From Gonatopus flavifemur (lineage: Eukaryota > Arthropoda > Insecta > Hymenoptera > Dryinidae): a DNA stretch of 64,000 nucleotides. Made by a program: the position numbers and the translations under genes. The DNA is taken from the NCBI GenBank assembly GCA_018340375.1, contig JAFFJZ010000009.1, forward strand, positions 13,780,501-13,844,500, read 5' to 3'. The notes below the pieces were generated by a model that was not told the origin of the DNA, made no database searches, and saw only the letters and a list, made by a program, of their open reading frames with translations. Shown piece by piece: positions 45,757-55,597 of the stretch (its first letter is position 1; every line of letters begins with the position of its first letter).

Positions 45757-46127
45757 TGTTGATGCTACGCGATACGAAATTCGATTTTAATCAAAATTCA
45801 CGTACCAACTCTTCATTGGAGTTATCTCAATGAAGTCTCCTTTATTTTACGTTGAGAAAATGGATTTGTATGAATGACTGAAACGATTTACGATTTTATA
45901 GAATAGATATTTATTCAGTCTTTACAATGCGACTGTTCTCGTTAACCGTCATGCGACCAATGAATCTTTCTTCGTGTCAAACCCATGATGCCCTCTTCTT
46001 CGTGCTTCGAGAACCAATCAGAAAATTCGTTACAAAAAAATAAACATGGCTATCGCATTGACCGCTCAAATTGAAACAAGGCAGAAACAATTTTATTATA
46101 ATCATAGTCTTAGATCCATACTCAACA
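45757..46127 (-). repeat. BEL/Pao 3' LTR
   Basis: 371 bp, TG...CA ends, identical by eye to 52658-53028. Confidence 0.96.
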
Positions 46128-46258
46128 TACTGCCCGCCTTGAACTATTTAGTTCAATAACATCTAGAACTAATAAAGAAGTTGATTCGCAGACTAAAATT
46201 ATGAGTCTTAAACAGTGACATTCATGAATTCAATATCTTATACACACAGTTCAGTTAA
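46128..46258 (-). promoter_or_regulatory. Polypurine tract and 3' untranslated segment
   Basis: On the minus strand AAGGCGGGCAG (46130-46140) lies two bases before the 3' LTR and would prime plus-strand DNA synthesis. Confidence 0.65.
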
Positions 46259-49200
46259 TCATGGATCTATAGGTAAAGGCGCCAATTTTTTGACACTACG
46301 TTTATATTCGCCGTTTACAGTTTTTACCGTAACTGTTCTTACAATATTATCATCTCCAGGATGAGTAGCGATCACACGACCCAGCGTCCATTGCATCACC
46401 GGAATATTATCTTGAATTAAAATTACTAGTTGGCCGACACATATATTGTTCGTAGTTCCATGATGCCATTTCTTACGAACAGTTTGTTCGTGCAAATATT
46501 CCTTGTGCCAACGTGTCCAAAAATGTTGTCGCAATTGCTGTGCGTGCTGCCAGCTTGATAATCTATTAAGTGGAATATCGCGTAAACACCTTTCAGGTAA
46601 TGCAGTCATGGAATCGCCTATTATAAAATGGCCTGGTGTAATAGCCGTAAAGTCGTTAGGATCAGGAGACATTTCAGTCAAAGGTCGTGAGTTGAGTATT
46701 GCTTCAATTTCAACTACATAAGTCAGCAATACTTCGTAGTCCAAAATATGATGGCTCACAATGCGCACTAAATGGTGTTTCAATGAACGAACGGCCGCCT
46801 CCCATAGTCCACCAAAATGTGGAGAACGTGGTGGTATAAAATGCCAATTAATTCCTTCATTCTTCGCAAATCGAGTAGTCTTCTGAATATGCTCATCAGA
46901 TGAAATCAGATCATAAAGTGCGCTCAATTCATTCTTTGCACCTACAAAATTTGAGCCATTGTCGCTATAAATATCAGTGCTCCTACCTCTTCGAGCAAAA
47001 AATCGTTTTAAACACGCAATGAACGCTTCTGTGGTGAGATCGCTAACAATTTCCAGATGAACAGCTCGAGTGCAAAAACAAACAAATACTGCGACGTAGA
47101 CTTTAATTTGATTACGATTCCTAAAGCGTTTTTCCTTTATGAAGAAGGGACCACAAAAGTCCACCCCTGTCTTCAAAAATGGTCGATTAAAGGTAACCCG
47201 ATCTTTGGGAAGATCTCCCATGATATAATTGTAAGGTTTTGGTTTCGCTCGAGTACATACAATGCACTTATGAATTACACGTTTCACTGCAGAACGTCCA
47301 TCAACAATCCAATACTCATTTCTCAAAGAGTTTAGGGTGGCTTGTGTGCCAGAATGGAAGTTCCTTTCATGACTTTCACGAATAATGAGATCGGTAACAA
47401 AATGTTTTTTTGGAAGAAGTATTGGATGTTTTTGTGAATAACCAATTTCAGCATTTTTTATTCTACCGCCAACTCGAAGCAAACCTTCTGAATCTATAAA
47501 AGAATTGAGAAAACAAAGCGATCCTTTAATTTGATCATTTTTCGCTAAGGCAGACATGATTTCGCTATACACTTCTCGCTGAATTAGTTTCATAATACAT
47601 ACTAGTGCTGCTTGGATTTCCACAACATTCAAGTCTCCAGAGCGCTTGATCGCATGTGTCGTATTATATTTAAATCTTAAACAATAAGCTATGATAATTT
47701 TCAATTTGTTGAAAGAAGAATATTTACATAGTATTTCACATTTGTTCACTTGACAAATCAATGTAATAGTATTCCTTTGTTCCGGAATCACGCTGTTATT
47801 AATAGTTAATGAGGGCCAGTTTGATTCTGGTCTGGATAGCCAAGTAGGACCGTTGAACCATAGTTCATTATTGATTAGTTCTGAAGGTAATTTACCGCGA
47901 GAAACAATGTCTGCGGGATTATCGTTTGAACTAACATATTGCCATTGCGAAGATGGAGCCACACTTTGAATTTCTGCGACTCTATTACCCACATAAGTCT
48001 TGAGTGTATGTGGTTGGGTGCCAATCCAAGCCAAGGCTATTTGAGAATCGGACCAAAATAAAGTTTTGTCAAATGACATATTACGAAATGATCCCATAAC
48101 ATCGGTATACAATCGAGTGAGCAAAACAGCTGAGCATAGCTCCAAACGTGGTAATGTCACCGGTTTGATTGGAGCAACGCGCGATTTAGAACATAGTAAT
48201 CTAACTGTAAAATCACCTGCTCCGTCACAAGATCGCAAATAAATGCATGCTCCGTACGCACGTTCACTGGAATCACAAAATCCGTGCAATTGAAGAGATA
48301 CATATTGATCAATAGTGACCATTCGATTTACTACAAATTTGTGCAATATCGGTAGTTGGTTAACATACCTTAACCACAACGTGTGAATATCAATGGGAAT
48401 TGATTCATCCCAATTAATATCACTTTTCCAAAGAGATTGCATGATTAATTTGGCAACTACTGTAATTGGCGCTAATAATCCTAAAGGATCGAAAAGTTTA
48501 GCGATCTGTGATAAAATCACACGCTTTGTTATATTCTTTGTCGAATAATCGCAATCAAATTTGAATAAGATAGAATCTTGTTGGGGATTCCAGAAAACTC
48601 CGAGTGCCTTAGTAGTTTCATGAATGTTTAAACATAAATGTGCATCTTGATTGCTATTAGGAAGATTTTCAACTAAATTAGGTTCGTTTGATGCCCATTG
48701 TCGAAGGTGCAAGCCACCGATATTAGTTATTTCAATTAATTCATCTCTAATTTGTTCTGCTTCATGTACTGTTTTTGCACCGGTTATCAAATCGTCTACA
48801 TAAAAATCATTGGCCAAAATCTGGGAAGCGTTGTAAAATGAAGATTCATAATCTGAAGCTAATTGTTTTAAGGTTCTTGTGGCTAAAAATGGTGCAGACG
48901 CCGTGCCGTATGTCACAGTGTTCAACTCAAATGTCTGAATAGGTTGTTTCGAATCGTCTCGCCATAGAATCTTCTGAAATTTACGATCGCTTGGATGTAT
49001 TGAAATCTGACGGTACATTTTTGTTATATCGGCTGTCAAAACGTACCTATGGCATCTGAAACGAACGATCAATGAAAAAAAATTGTCCTGAATGGTAGGA
49101 CCTACGAGAAGTATGTCATTTAGAGACAATCCTGATGTAGTTTTTGCAGACCCATCAAATACAACGCGCAATTTAGTAGTTAAACTCGTTTCTTTCACTA

Positions 49201-51460
49201 CCGCATGATGGGGTAAGTAATAACCTTCTGTTTCTGAGGCATCTACCTTTTTCGTCATATGTCCTAATTCTATATATTCATAAATGAATTTTTGATATTG
49301 TTCCTTGAGGTGTTCATTTTTACTCAAGGATCGTTCTAGCGAATAGAATCGCTTAAGAGCAGCTTGATAAGAATCTCCTAAATTATTCACATCGTTCTTG
49401 AATGGTAATTTTACTATGTATCTACCAGACACCTGATCTTGTTTAGTGTTTTGTTCATAATGAATTTCAGCTGATTTCTCATCATGAGATAATATTTTTG
49501 GTAGAGATGGTTCTTCCGATTCCCAAAATCTTTGAATTTGATGATCTAAATCATTTACTACGAGATTACACATTGATCTATGATTAGAGATGCGATTAGT
49601 CACCGATCCCGTGACAAGCCAACCAAATAAAGTTTTTTGTAACACAATATTGCTATTGCTTACAGGTATTTGGCCAATACACAGCAATTTATAAAACCAC
49701 TCAGCACCCAATATGGCATCAATCTCAGCTGGTTTATGAAACTCTGAATCGGCTAACCTAATATTGATTGGCATATTCAATTGATTCCTATTGGGCAAAC
49801 GTTGAGATGGTAGAGGTTCGGTGATTTTCTGTAAGATCAAAAAATTTATTCTAGCTGAGAATTCATTGTTCTGTGATTTTATAGTTGCGTTTACTGAATA
49901 ATTAACTTGGGAAACTAGCTGATGTATGCCACAAATGGTAATATCACTTCTCTGAGTACTCAAGCCTAATTTCTCCACGAGATTCATTGAAATAAAATTT
50001 GATTGCGAACCGGAATCTAGTAATATTCTACAGGGATGAGAATTTCCCAAACAATCTAAAATATTAACAACTGCAGTTGATAATATGACACTGATCGATT
50101 TTTGTGACGTACTACTTGTCAGATTGACTTGTGGTTTACTGAAACAAGGGTTTGTTGTTGAAGCAGTGCCCTGAGGAACATTTTGAGGATCGATTTGGGA
50201 ATCATTTTGAACATTTGTTCTGGTCTCAACAGACACGGATCTGTGCAACAAAGAGTGATGTTTCCCATTGCATTTTTTACAATGAGAGGAAGTACAATCA
50301 TTGATCATATGATTCGACTTCGAACAATTAAAGCAGAGTCCCGCTCTTTTAACAATATTAATTCGATCTTCGTAATTTGCTGTCAATAATTTTTTGCAAG
50401 ATTGCGTAAAATGAGCTTGTTTGCAAATATGACAAAATGGTTTTGTTCGGGCAACATAATTGGTTGAAAATTGATTAGATTTTTGCATTGTGTTACGTGA
50501 AGTGGTCGCTCGATTGTGATTATTATGATTGACCGACTCATCTGATTTAGTCTCTAATATTTTTTGCCGATGATGCAAAAATTCTAATAATAAATCCATA
50601 TTTGGATCCTTTGCATCGTGTAACTTTTCTCTCCAAAGCATTTGAGTTTGGTTATCAAGTTTTGATACCACTGCATAGATAGGGAATGACTGTAAGAATG
50701 GTTGATTCAATGCTTGTAAAGCACGATAATGTCTAGTAGCTGTGTCTAATATATCACCGATTGAAGCAGCAGTGGCCTTTGGAACGGCTTTTAAATCGAA
50801 TAATCCTTTTATACGTTTTTGAATTATAGCCATAGGGTCATCGTAATACTTCTTCAAAATTGACCAGGCTATGACGTAGTTAGCATCTGTATTATCTAGG
50901 GACTCAATTTTTTCAAGCGCCTTTCCGGAAAGACATGACCGTAAATAAATCAATTTCTGTGAATCTTTGAGTTTAGGATTTGCATGTATTGCAGATTCAA
51001 AGGAACTGGCAAACCCAGGCCATGCTTCGTAAGAGCCATAAAAATTCGGTAGCTCCATCTTCGGAAGTTTGACTGAAATATCATTGTTTGAATTTGCATC
51101 TGCTTGAACAGCTGCCATGTTATTACCAACATTATGATTTGCTAAAGCATGATCATTGGCAAGATTATTACGATCATCTTCATTTATCAAAGCCTGAGCT
51201 CTTGCAGAGCATTGAACATATTCTTCTTCAAATTCAATACGATTATCGTACTCATTCTGTACTTGATCATCTTCGACTAACTCTTCAATTTTCGTTTGAA
51301 TTTCTTCGAAACGTTCTAGAACAACTGACAATAATATGACTCTAGTTCTTAATTGCAATATATTAGGTTGAGCGGCATAATCGTCTAAAAACTTCTTGAA
51401 TTTAGTTAATTTAGCTTTCACCGCTCCTCTTTCTCGATTCAATGATTTAAGTGTACTCAT
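46259..51460 (-). CDS. BEL/Pao Gag-Pol polyprotein
   Basis: One open frame of 1733 residues. The order is a gag with an N-terminal coiled-coil-like helix (to about residue 100) and DUF1759 region (from about 131, LPKMELPNFYGSYEAWPGF), then zinc knuckles near 342-410 (CHICKQAHFTQSC, CFNCSKSNHMINDC, CKKCNGKHH). A retropepsin follows with LLDSGSQSNF near 477. The reverse transcriptase has LTADITKMYRQI and the YVDDL active site near 885. RNase H has FCDSSERAYG near 1057 and WSDSQIALAW. The integrase has an HHCC-type zinc region from about 1363, D near 1430 (VDFCGPF), D near 1497 (SDNGSNF) and E near 1548 (GLWEAAV). A DUF5641-type tail ends it. All catalytic motifs look intact. Gag and Pol share one frame, as in many BEL elements, so separation would be by the protease. 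Confidence 0.97.
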   Translation of the reverse strand: MSTLKSLNRERGAVKAKLTKFKKFLDDYAAQPNILQLRTRVILLSVVLERFEEIQTKIEELVEDDQVQNEYDNRIEFEEEYVQCSARAQALINEDDRNNLANDHALANHNVGNNMAAVQADANSNNDISVKLPKMELPNFYGSYEAWPGFASSFESAIHANPKLKDSQKLIYLRSCLSGKALEKIESLDNTDANYVIAWSILKKYYDDPMAIIQKRIKGLFDLKAVPKATAASIGDILDTATRHYRALQALNQPFLQSFPIYAVVSKLDNQTQMLWREKLHDAKDPNMDLLLEFLHHRQKILETKSDESVNHNNHNRATTSRNTMQKSNQFSTNYVARTKPFCHICKQAHFTQSCKKLLTANYEDRINIVKRAGLCFNCSKSNHMINDCTSSHCKKCNGKHHSLLHRSVSVETRTNVQNDSQIDPQNVPQGTASTTNPCFSKPQVNLTSSTSQKSISVILSTAVVNILDCLGNSHPCRILLDSGSQSNFISMNLVEKLGLSTQRSDITICGIHQLVSQVNYSVNATIKSQNNEFSARINFLILQKITEPLPSQRLPNRNQLNMPINIRLADSEFHKPAEIDAILGAEWFYKLLCIGQIPVSNSNIVLQKTLFGWLVTGSVTNRISNHRSMCNLVVNDLDHQIQRFWESEEPSLPKILSHDEKSAEIHYEQNTKQDQVSGRYIVKLPFKNDVNNLGDSYQAALKRFYSLERSLSKNEHLKEQYQKFIYEYIELGHMTKKVDASETEGYYLPHHAVVKETSLTTKLRVVFDGSAKTTSGLSLNDILLVGPTIQDNFFSLIVRFRCHRYVLTADITKMYRQISIHPSDRKFQKILWRDDSKQPIQTFELNTVTYGTASAPFLATRTLKQLASDYESSFYNASQILANDFYVDDLITGAKTVHEAEQIRDELIEITNIGGLHLRQWASNEPNLVENLPNSNQDAHLCLNIHETTKALGVFWNPQQDSILFKFDCDYSTKNITKRVILSQIAKLFDPLGLLAPITVVAKLIMQSLWKSDINWDESIPIDIHTLWLRYVNQLPILHKFVVNRMVTIDQYVSLQLHGFCDSSERAYGACIYLRSCDGAGDFTVRLLCSKSRVAPIKPVTLPRLELCSAVLLTRLYTDVMGSFRNMSFDKTLFWSDSQIALAWIGTQPHTLKTYVGNRVAEIQSVAPSSQWQYVSSNDNPADIVSRGKLPSELINNELWFNGPTWLSRPESNWPSLTINNSVIPEQRNTITLICQVNKCEILCKYSSFNKLKIIIAYCLRFKYNTTHAIKRSGDLNVVEIQAALVCIMKLIQREVYSEIMSALAKNDQIKGSLCFLNSFIDSEGLLRVGGRIKNAEIGYSQKHPILLPKKHFVTDLIIRESHERNFHSGTQATLNSLRNEYWIVDGRSAVKRVIHKCIVCTRAKPKPYNYIMGDLPKDRVTFNRPFLKTGVDFCGPFFIKEKRFRNRNQIKVYVAVFVCFCTRAVHLEIVSDLTTEAFIACLKRFFARRGRSTDIYSDNGSNFVGAKNELSALYDLISSDEHIQKTTRFAKNEGINWHFIPPRSPHFGGLWEAAVRSLKHHLVRIVSHHILDYEVLLTYVVEIEAILNSRPLTEMSPDPNDFTAITPGHFIIGDSMTALPERCLRDIPLNRLSSWQHAQQLRQHFWTRWHKEYLHEQTVRKKWHHGTTNNICVGQLVILIQDNIPVMQWTLGRVIATHPGDDNIVRTVTVKTVNGEYKRSVKKLAPLPIDP

Positions 51461-52657
51461 TTTTATGTTAATTAAATAATCAAATTTGAATATTTACGTG
51501 ATATGACAATCGTTATTGGATGTCAAATCTCAACCGGAATTGAAGGTCACATTGTATGATCAATAATCTGCACATTGATAGATGATCAACAATCAGCTAG
51601 AGTAGCGAATTATCAAATTCAATACTATTTTTTGATTCAATACTAATTTACGAAGAATTATAATGATCACTTATAATTATAATCTAGTGTGACGTTTATA
51701 TTCCAATGTACAATTTTTCTAGTAACAGACATAAGACGAGTGACAAATTTTCGTAACACAACGCACTCACACTTGAAATGAGAACTGATCAAAATGTTGA
51801 CAACTTACAGAATGTTACTATTTGTTTTTCTAATCCCTTACGTTCGCACTTTGAATGCGCTCCTTTGTTGTGTTGTGACGCGATCTATGTTGTATGCTTC
51901 GGCGTAGCTTTCCTCGATTGGTTCTGTTCCCGTTGTTGTGGTGCGATTCACGTTGTCACTGTACGTCTTAATCGCTTGTTGTGATGTGATTCAATCGATG
52001 TCATGTGATTCAAAATCGATCGAATCAATCGTTTTCGTTGCTGTGGCTCAATCCACGTTTCCGCTGTATACATCAATAACTAGATGTAAAATGCCTCAAA
52101 ATCGAAATGAATCGATTTTCTCGTTTTCGTTGTCGTTATCGTGATTCAGTCCACGATCGCCTCACGTATCCTTCCACGTTGTATTGTGAACCAATAGATG
52201 TCGCAAGCGTCAAATGAAACATATATTGTTTTCCAAGAAAAGTTTGGCTTCGTTAACGATATACACATATATATGTATATATATATGTGTCCACTGGAAT
52301 ATTTAATCGTTGCAAAGATTTTCTTTGTAACACCGATGAACTTTATGTACGTTTTTTTTCTTTTTTTTTTTTTTTTTTTTATAACAGGCTTTCACGGTTT
52401 CTGACGAACCAAACACTTCACGATTGAAAGATGTTTTTCGTTATAACTGCCAGTCGGCCATTACAGTCGTTGTTAAGATTTCGTTTCACATTCAAAATTC
52501 GATTTAATGTTATGAAAGTATTGTTTCTGGTATATCCGATTTGCTATGAAACGTAAACTTTGTTAAAGTTTGTCGCGACACGTTACACGACCGATTCTCT
52601 AATGTCCATTTCCAAACACTGATGTCGATAGACGCGCTGATACGGTACGAAGGACCA
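51461..52657 (-). other. BEL/Pao 5' leader
   Basis: 1.2 kb between primer site and gag start, unusually long. It contains a T-rich run near 52350-52380 (poly-A on the sense strand) and an alternating TA stretch near 52256-52290. Plus-strand open frames here have no match. Confidence 0.7.
52643..52657 (-). promoter_or_regulatory. Primer-binding site
   Basis: TGGTCCTTCGTACCG directly adjoins the 5' LTR on the minus strand; TGG pairs with a tRNA CCA end. The tRNA was not identified. Confidence 0.7.
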
Positions 52658-53028
52658 TGTTGATGCTACGCGATACGAAATTCGATTTTAATCAAAATTC
52701 ACGTACCAACTCTTCATTGGAGTTATCTCAATGAAGTCTCCTTTATTTTACGTTGAGAAAATGGATTTGTATGAATGACTGAAACGATTTACGATTTTAT
52801 AGAATAGATATTTATTCAGTCTTTACAATGCGACTGTTCTCGTTAACCGTCATGCGACCAATGAATCTTTCTTCGTGTCAAACCCATGATGCCCTCTTCT
52901 TCGTGCTTCGAGAACCAATCAGAAAATTCGTTACAAAAAAATAAACATGGCTATCGCATTGACCGCTCAAATTGAAACAAGGCAGAAACAATTTTATTAT
53001 AATCATAGTCTTAGATCCATACTCAACA
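52658..53028 (-). repeat. BEL/Pao 5' LTR
   Basis: 371 bp, followed by AATCT, half of the target duplication. It should hold the element promoter. Confidence 0.96.
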
Positions 53029-53104
53029 AATCTTATTCAACAACATATCCCTCTAACCCTTTCAATATATGTTTGAGAATGAGGATCCGTGAGAGTAGAA
53101 ATAT

Positions 53105-53202
53105 CCCACATAGCACTAAAGCCTCAGAAGAATTCTTAGAGAATTCATGGAGAACAAAATGAGTTCGATAAGAATTCTTTTGAGACTATGGTGCTGTGTG
53201 GG
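53105..53202. mobile_element. 98-bp CCCACATAGCAC element
   Basis: CCCACATAGCACTAAAGCCT and inverse CCCACACAGCACCATAGTCT are flanked by AT. The homologous unit at 43790 (GAAATATGTGAG) shows the empty site. Confidence 0.88.
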
Positions 53203-53329
53203 ATGTGAGAATAGATATTCATCATCTTTGATATTCAAGAGAAGAATTATCTGAAATTGAACAGAATTAAAGATACGGATATCTGATCAAAAATAAAGTA
53301 TTTGAGAGTAAAGATATTTCGGAATATTA

Positions 53330-53596
53330 CACTGAGAAAACAGATATCTTGAAAAATACCATAATTTATGGATTTTTGGCGTTGGTCTGACCCAAGTCAA
53401 AATATTTACGTAAACGAACCTCTAAAAGTCCCATACTTTCTTCGACTTTCATAAAGGAGTATGGTACCTTCCTCATAAAAGTCCCAGCCATTATTGTACT
53501 TTTAGAGGTATCTTCACGTCAATATTTTGACTCGGGTTAGACCAACGCCAGAAATCCATAAATTATGGTATTTTTCAAGATACCTTTTTCTCCGTG
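53330..53596. mobile_element. 267-bp CACTGAGAAAA MITE
   Basis: CACTGAGAAAACAGATATCT and inverse CACGGAGAAAAAGGTATCTT, TA flanks, arms of about 85 bp through GGTCTGACCC. Confidence 0.88.
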
Positions 53597-53599
53597 TAT

Positions 53600-53706
53600 G
53601 GATCCTTCCGATTGCAAAAGCCCTTGGCCCCAGAGGCCATGAATTAGCAATGGGAATTCATTCTCAAAGCCTCAGGGCCTATGAATACCTGCAATCGGAA
53701 GCATCC
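53600..53706. mobile_element. 107-bp GGATCCTTCC element, second copy
   Basis: Same family as 5521-5628: GGATCCTTCCGATTGCAAAA, inner CCCCAGAGGCCATGAATTAG, and an inverted end TGCAATCGGAAGCATCC. TAT flanks (53597-53599 and 53707-53709); the left flank abuts the preceding MITE. Confidence 0.85.
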
Positions 53707-54030
53707 TATATGTATATATATATGTTATAAATGAGATTATCATCAAGATGATGATGCATATAGCATCACTACACCCTGATTGAAATAGGCGTTAAGAACA
53801 GACAGAACCTTTGGCTGAACCTAACGGAATCAATATTTTTTCTCAAAAACACATATTGACTCCGTCAGATTCGGATAGAGGTTCTGTCCGTTTTTAACGG
53901 TCAGTTTTATCAGGGCAGCTTTGTCTAACTGAAAGGACTGAAAATGCGATCGATTTTAAAATGATCTCTTCAAAAGTTTGATCACTCTTCTTATTCTTCA
54001 AGCTGAATTATATTTCTATTCTCACTCTAT

Positions 54031-54252
54031 CCCAGATAGCGCCAGAGTGTCAACAAAGAGCTCCAGTCTGAGAGTAAAAAAAGAATTCATTATAAATACT
54101 TTAAATTCAAATTGAATTTTTTATCAACACCTTAGTGTTCAGGAAGAATTTATACTGCAAATTCGGAATTAATTTTCTGAAGATTCAAAATGTATTCGTT
54201 TCCAATTCATTGGAGCTATATTGGATATGAATGATCATTTGTGTTATCTGGG
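54031..54252. mobile_element. CCCAGATAGCGCC element
   Basis: CCCAGATAGCGCCAGAG and inverse CCCAGATAACACAAATGATC, with TAT next to both ends. The inner GAATTC-rich core is as in related copies. Confidence 0.65.
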
Positions 54253-54254
54253 TA

Positions 54255-54619
54255 TGCTTTATAATTCCATTTCCAAAGTCCATGAAGGGAAAAGTCTATT
54301 TCTAAAAGAATTCGCAATAAAATATGTTCATACTTTTGGATCTTCTCTACGATTGGCTGGGACTGATGAATTCAGGATTCAGAACATGACGATGGAAAGG
54401 TAGACAATGAATTGTTCAAAATTATAAGCTGCTCTGAACGTTCCAAGCTACTTTGAGCGTCAACTCATCGGTCAACTAACATTTAGTTTCCAGGATTCTC
54501 CACATGTATTTTTGTTCAAGAAAATTCACTTTCCTTTCCTTCTTTTCTTCATTTTGAATTTCAACAATCTATTGCTGTTCAATGATGAATAATGAGAGCC
54601 CAAGTGATTTTTCATATCA
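54255..54619. other. Short intergenic stretch
   Basis: No gene or element ends seen. Confidence 0.4.
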
Positions 54620-54621
54620 CA

Positions 54622-54852
54622 CACGGAAAAAACTGTTTAATAGAATTCACCAACGAGGGTGGTAAAATACGGCACTATTAGAATTTCTGTTAATATTTAC
54701 TAGAACTGTAGTCAAATCTACTACTGCGGTAGTAATTTTAACTGCGACCATCGTAGATTTTACTAGAACTCTTATAAATATTACGAGAAATTCTAATAGT
54801 GCCGTATTTTACTGAACGCGTTAGTAAATCTTATGAAACATTTTTTTCCGTG
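54622..54852. mobile_element. 231-bp CACGGAAAAAA MITE
   Basis: CACGGAAAAAACTGTTTAAT and inverse CACGGAAAAAAATGTTTCAT with CA on both sides. The arms share AAAATACGGCACTATTAGAA. Confidence 0.88.
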
Positions 54853-55597
54853 CAGAAATAATCTGAGGACATTTTCTTCATTGCTATGATTCCTATCAAA
54901 CTCGACATGAGTATTTAATTTTTATTTGTTTCCAATTGAAGGCATATTCAGCAAAAGAAGTGAAATCCCAATTAAGAAACTCCAAAAAAGTAAAAAAATA
55001 ACGCCAAGCACATGAAAATGCGATCAATATCTACAAAAAACAGCTATCAACCTATTCTCAACAGAAATTTCATTACATTTAAAATGTCGATGCAATGTAA
55101 CAGGATATGCCCCATCTGAAAAAAAGATGTGAAATCAATATGAGCTGCCAAGTACATTTGCTTATCCGAATGGTATGTAAACGATCTTTTGTATGTAGTG
55201 ACTCCAATTTTTTTCAATTCTATTCAAAGTGATTTATGATCTTTGAAAAACATCATTGTATTAAAAATGAATGTATAGTGGAGTAGAAGAAAAATTAGGT
55301 TCAATCATTTGGCATACTAGGAACAACTCTGACTTATTTTGAACCGAACGTATTGGTCATTTCTTAACAGTTTTGAAATTCATGTTGATGCAAAACACTT
55401 GGCGTGGCCAATAAAGATTTTATGATAAAAGTGTTTAATAAGAAGAGCTCAAAATTTCCCACTAGCCACGTCAAGTTTTTCGCATCGACATGAATTTCAA
55501 AACTGTTCAGAAATGACCAACACATTTGGTTCAAAATAAGTCAGAGCAGGCACGTATCCAGAATTTTCGTTCGGGGGACGCTTTCGCTGTATATATA

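Larger units (their letters stand above)
45757..53028 (-). mobile_element. BEL/Pao LTR retrotransposon, apparently complete
   Basis: 7272 bp bounded by 371-bp direct repeats that look identical by eye. Each starts TGTTGATGC and ends CTCAACA. The 5-bp duplication AATCT is at 45752-45756 and 53029-53033. A single long gag-pol frame runs on the minus strand. The primer site TGGTCCTTCGTACCG abuts the 5' LTR, and a purine tract AAGGCGGGCAG precedes the 3' LTR. There is no env-like frame. Matching LTRs and an open frame imply a young copy that could be active. Confidence 0.97.
53029..54030. repeat. About 510-bp tandem repeat, part after the BEL element
   Basis: The sequence resumes the unit interrupted at 45756 (TTATTCAAC...GTGAGAGTAGAAATAT...TTTCGGAATATTA) and carries its CTGAAAATGCGATCGATT landmark at 53938. 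Three small elements are inserted in it. Confidence 0.75.

Noticed and set aside
46259..51460. The long open frame as a host gene
   Set aside because: It has gag, protease, RT, RNase H and integrase motifs between matching LTRs, so it is a retrotransposon.
52198..52404. Plus-strand frame with a Phe-rich end
   Set aside because: It is a translation of the T-run in the BEL leader, antisense to the element.
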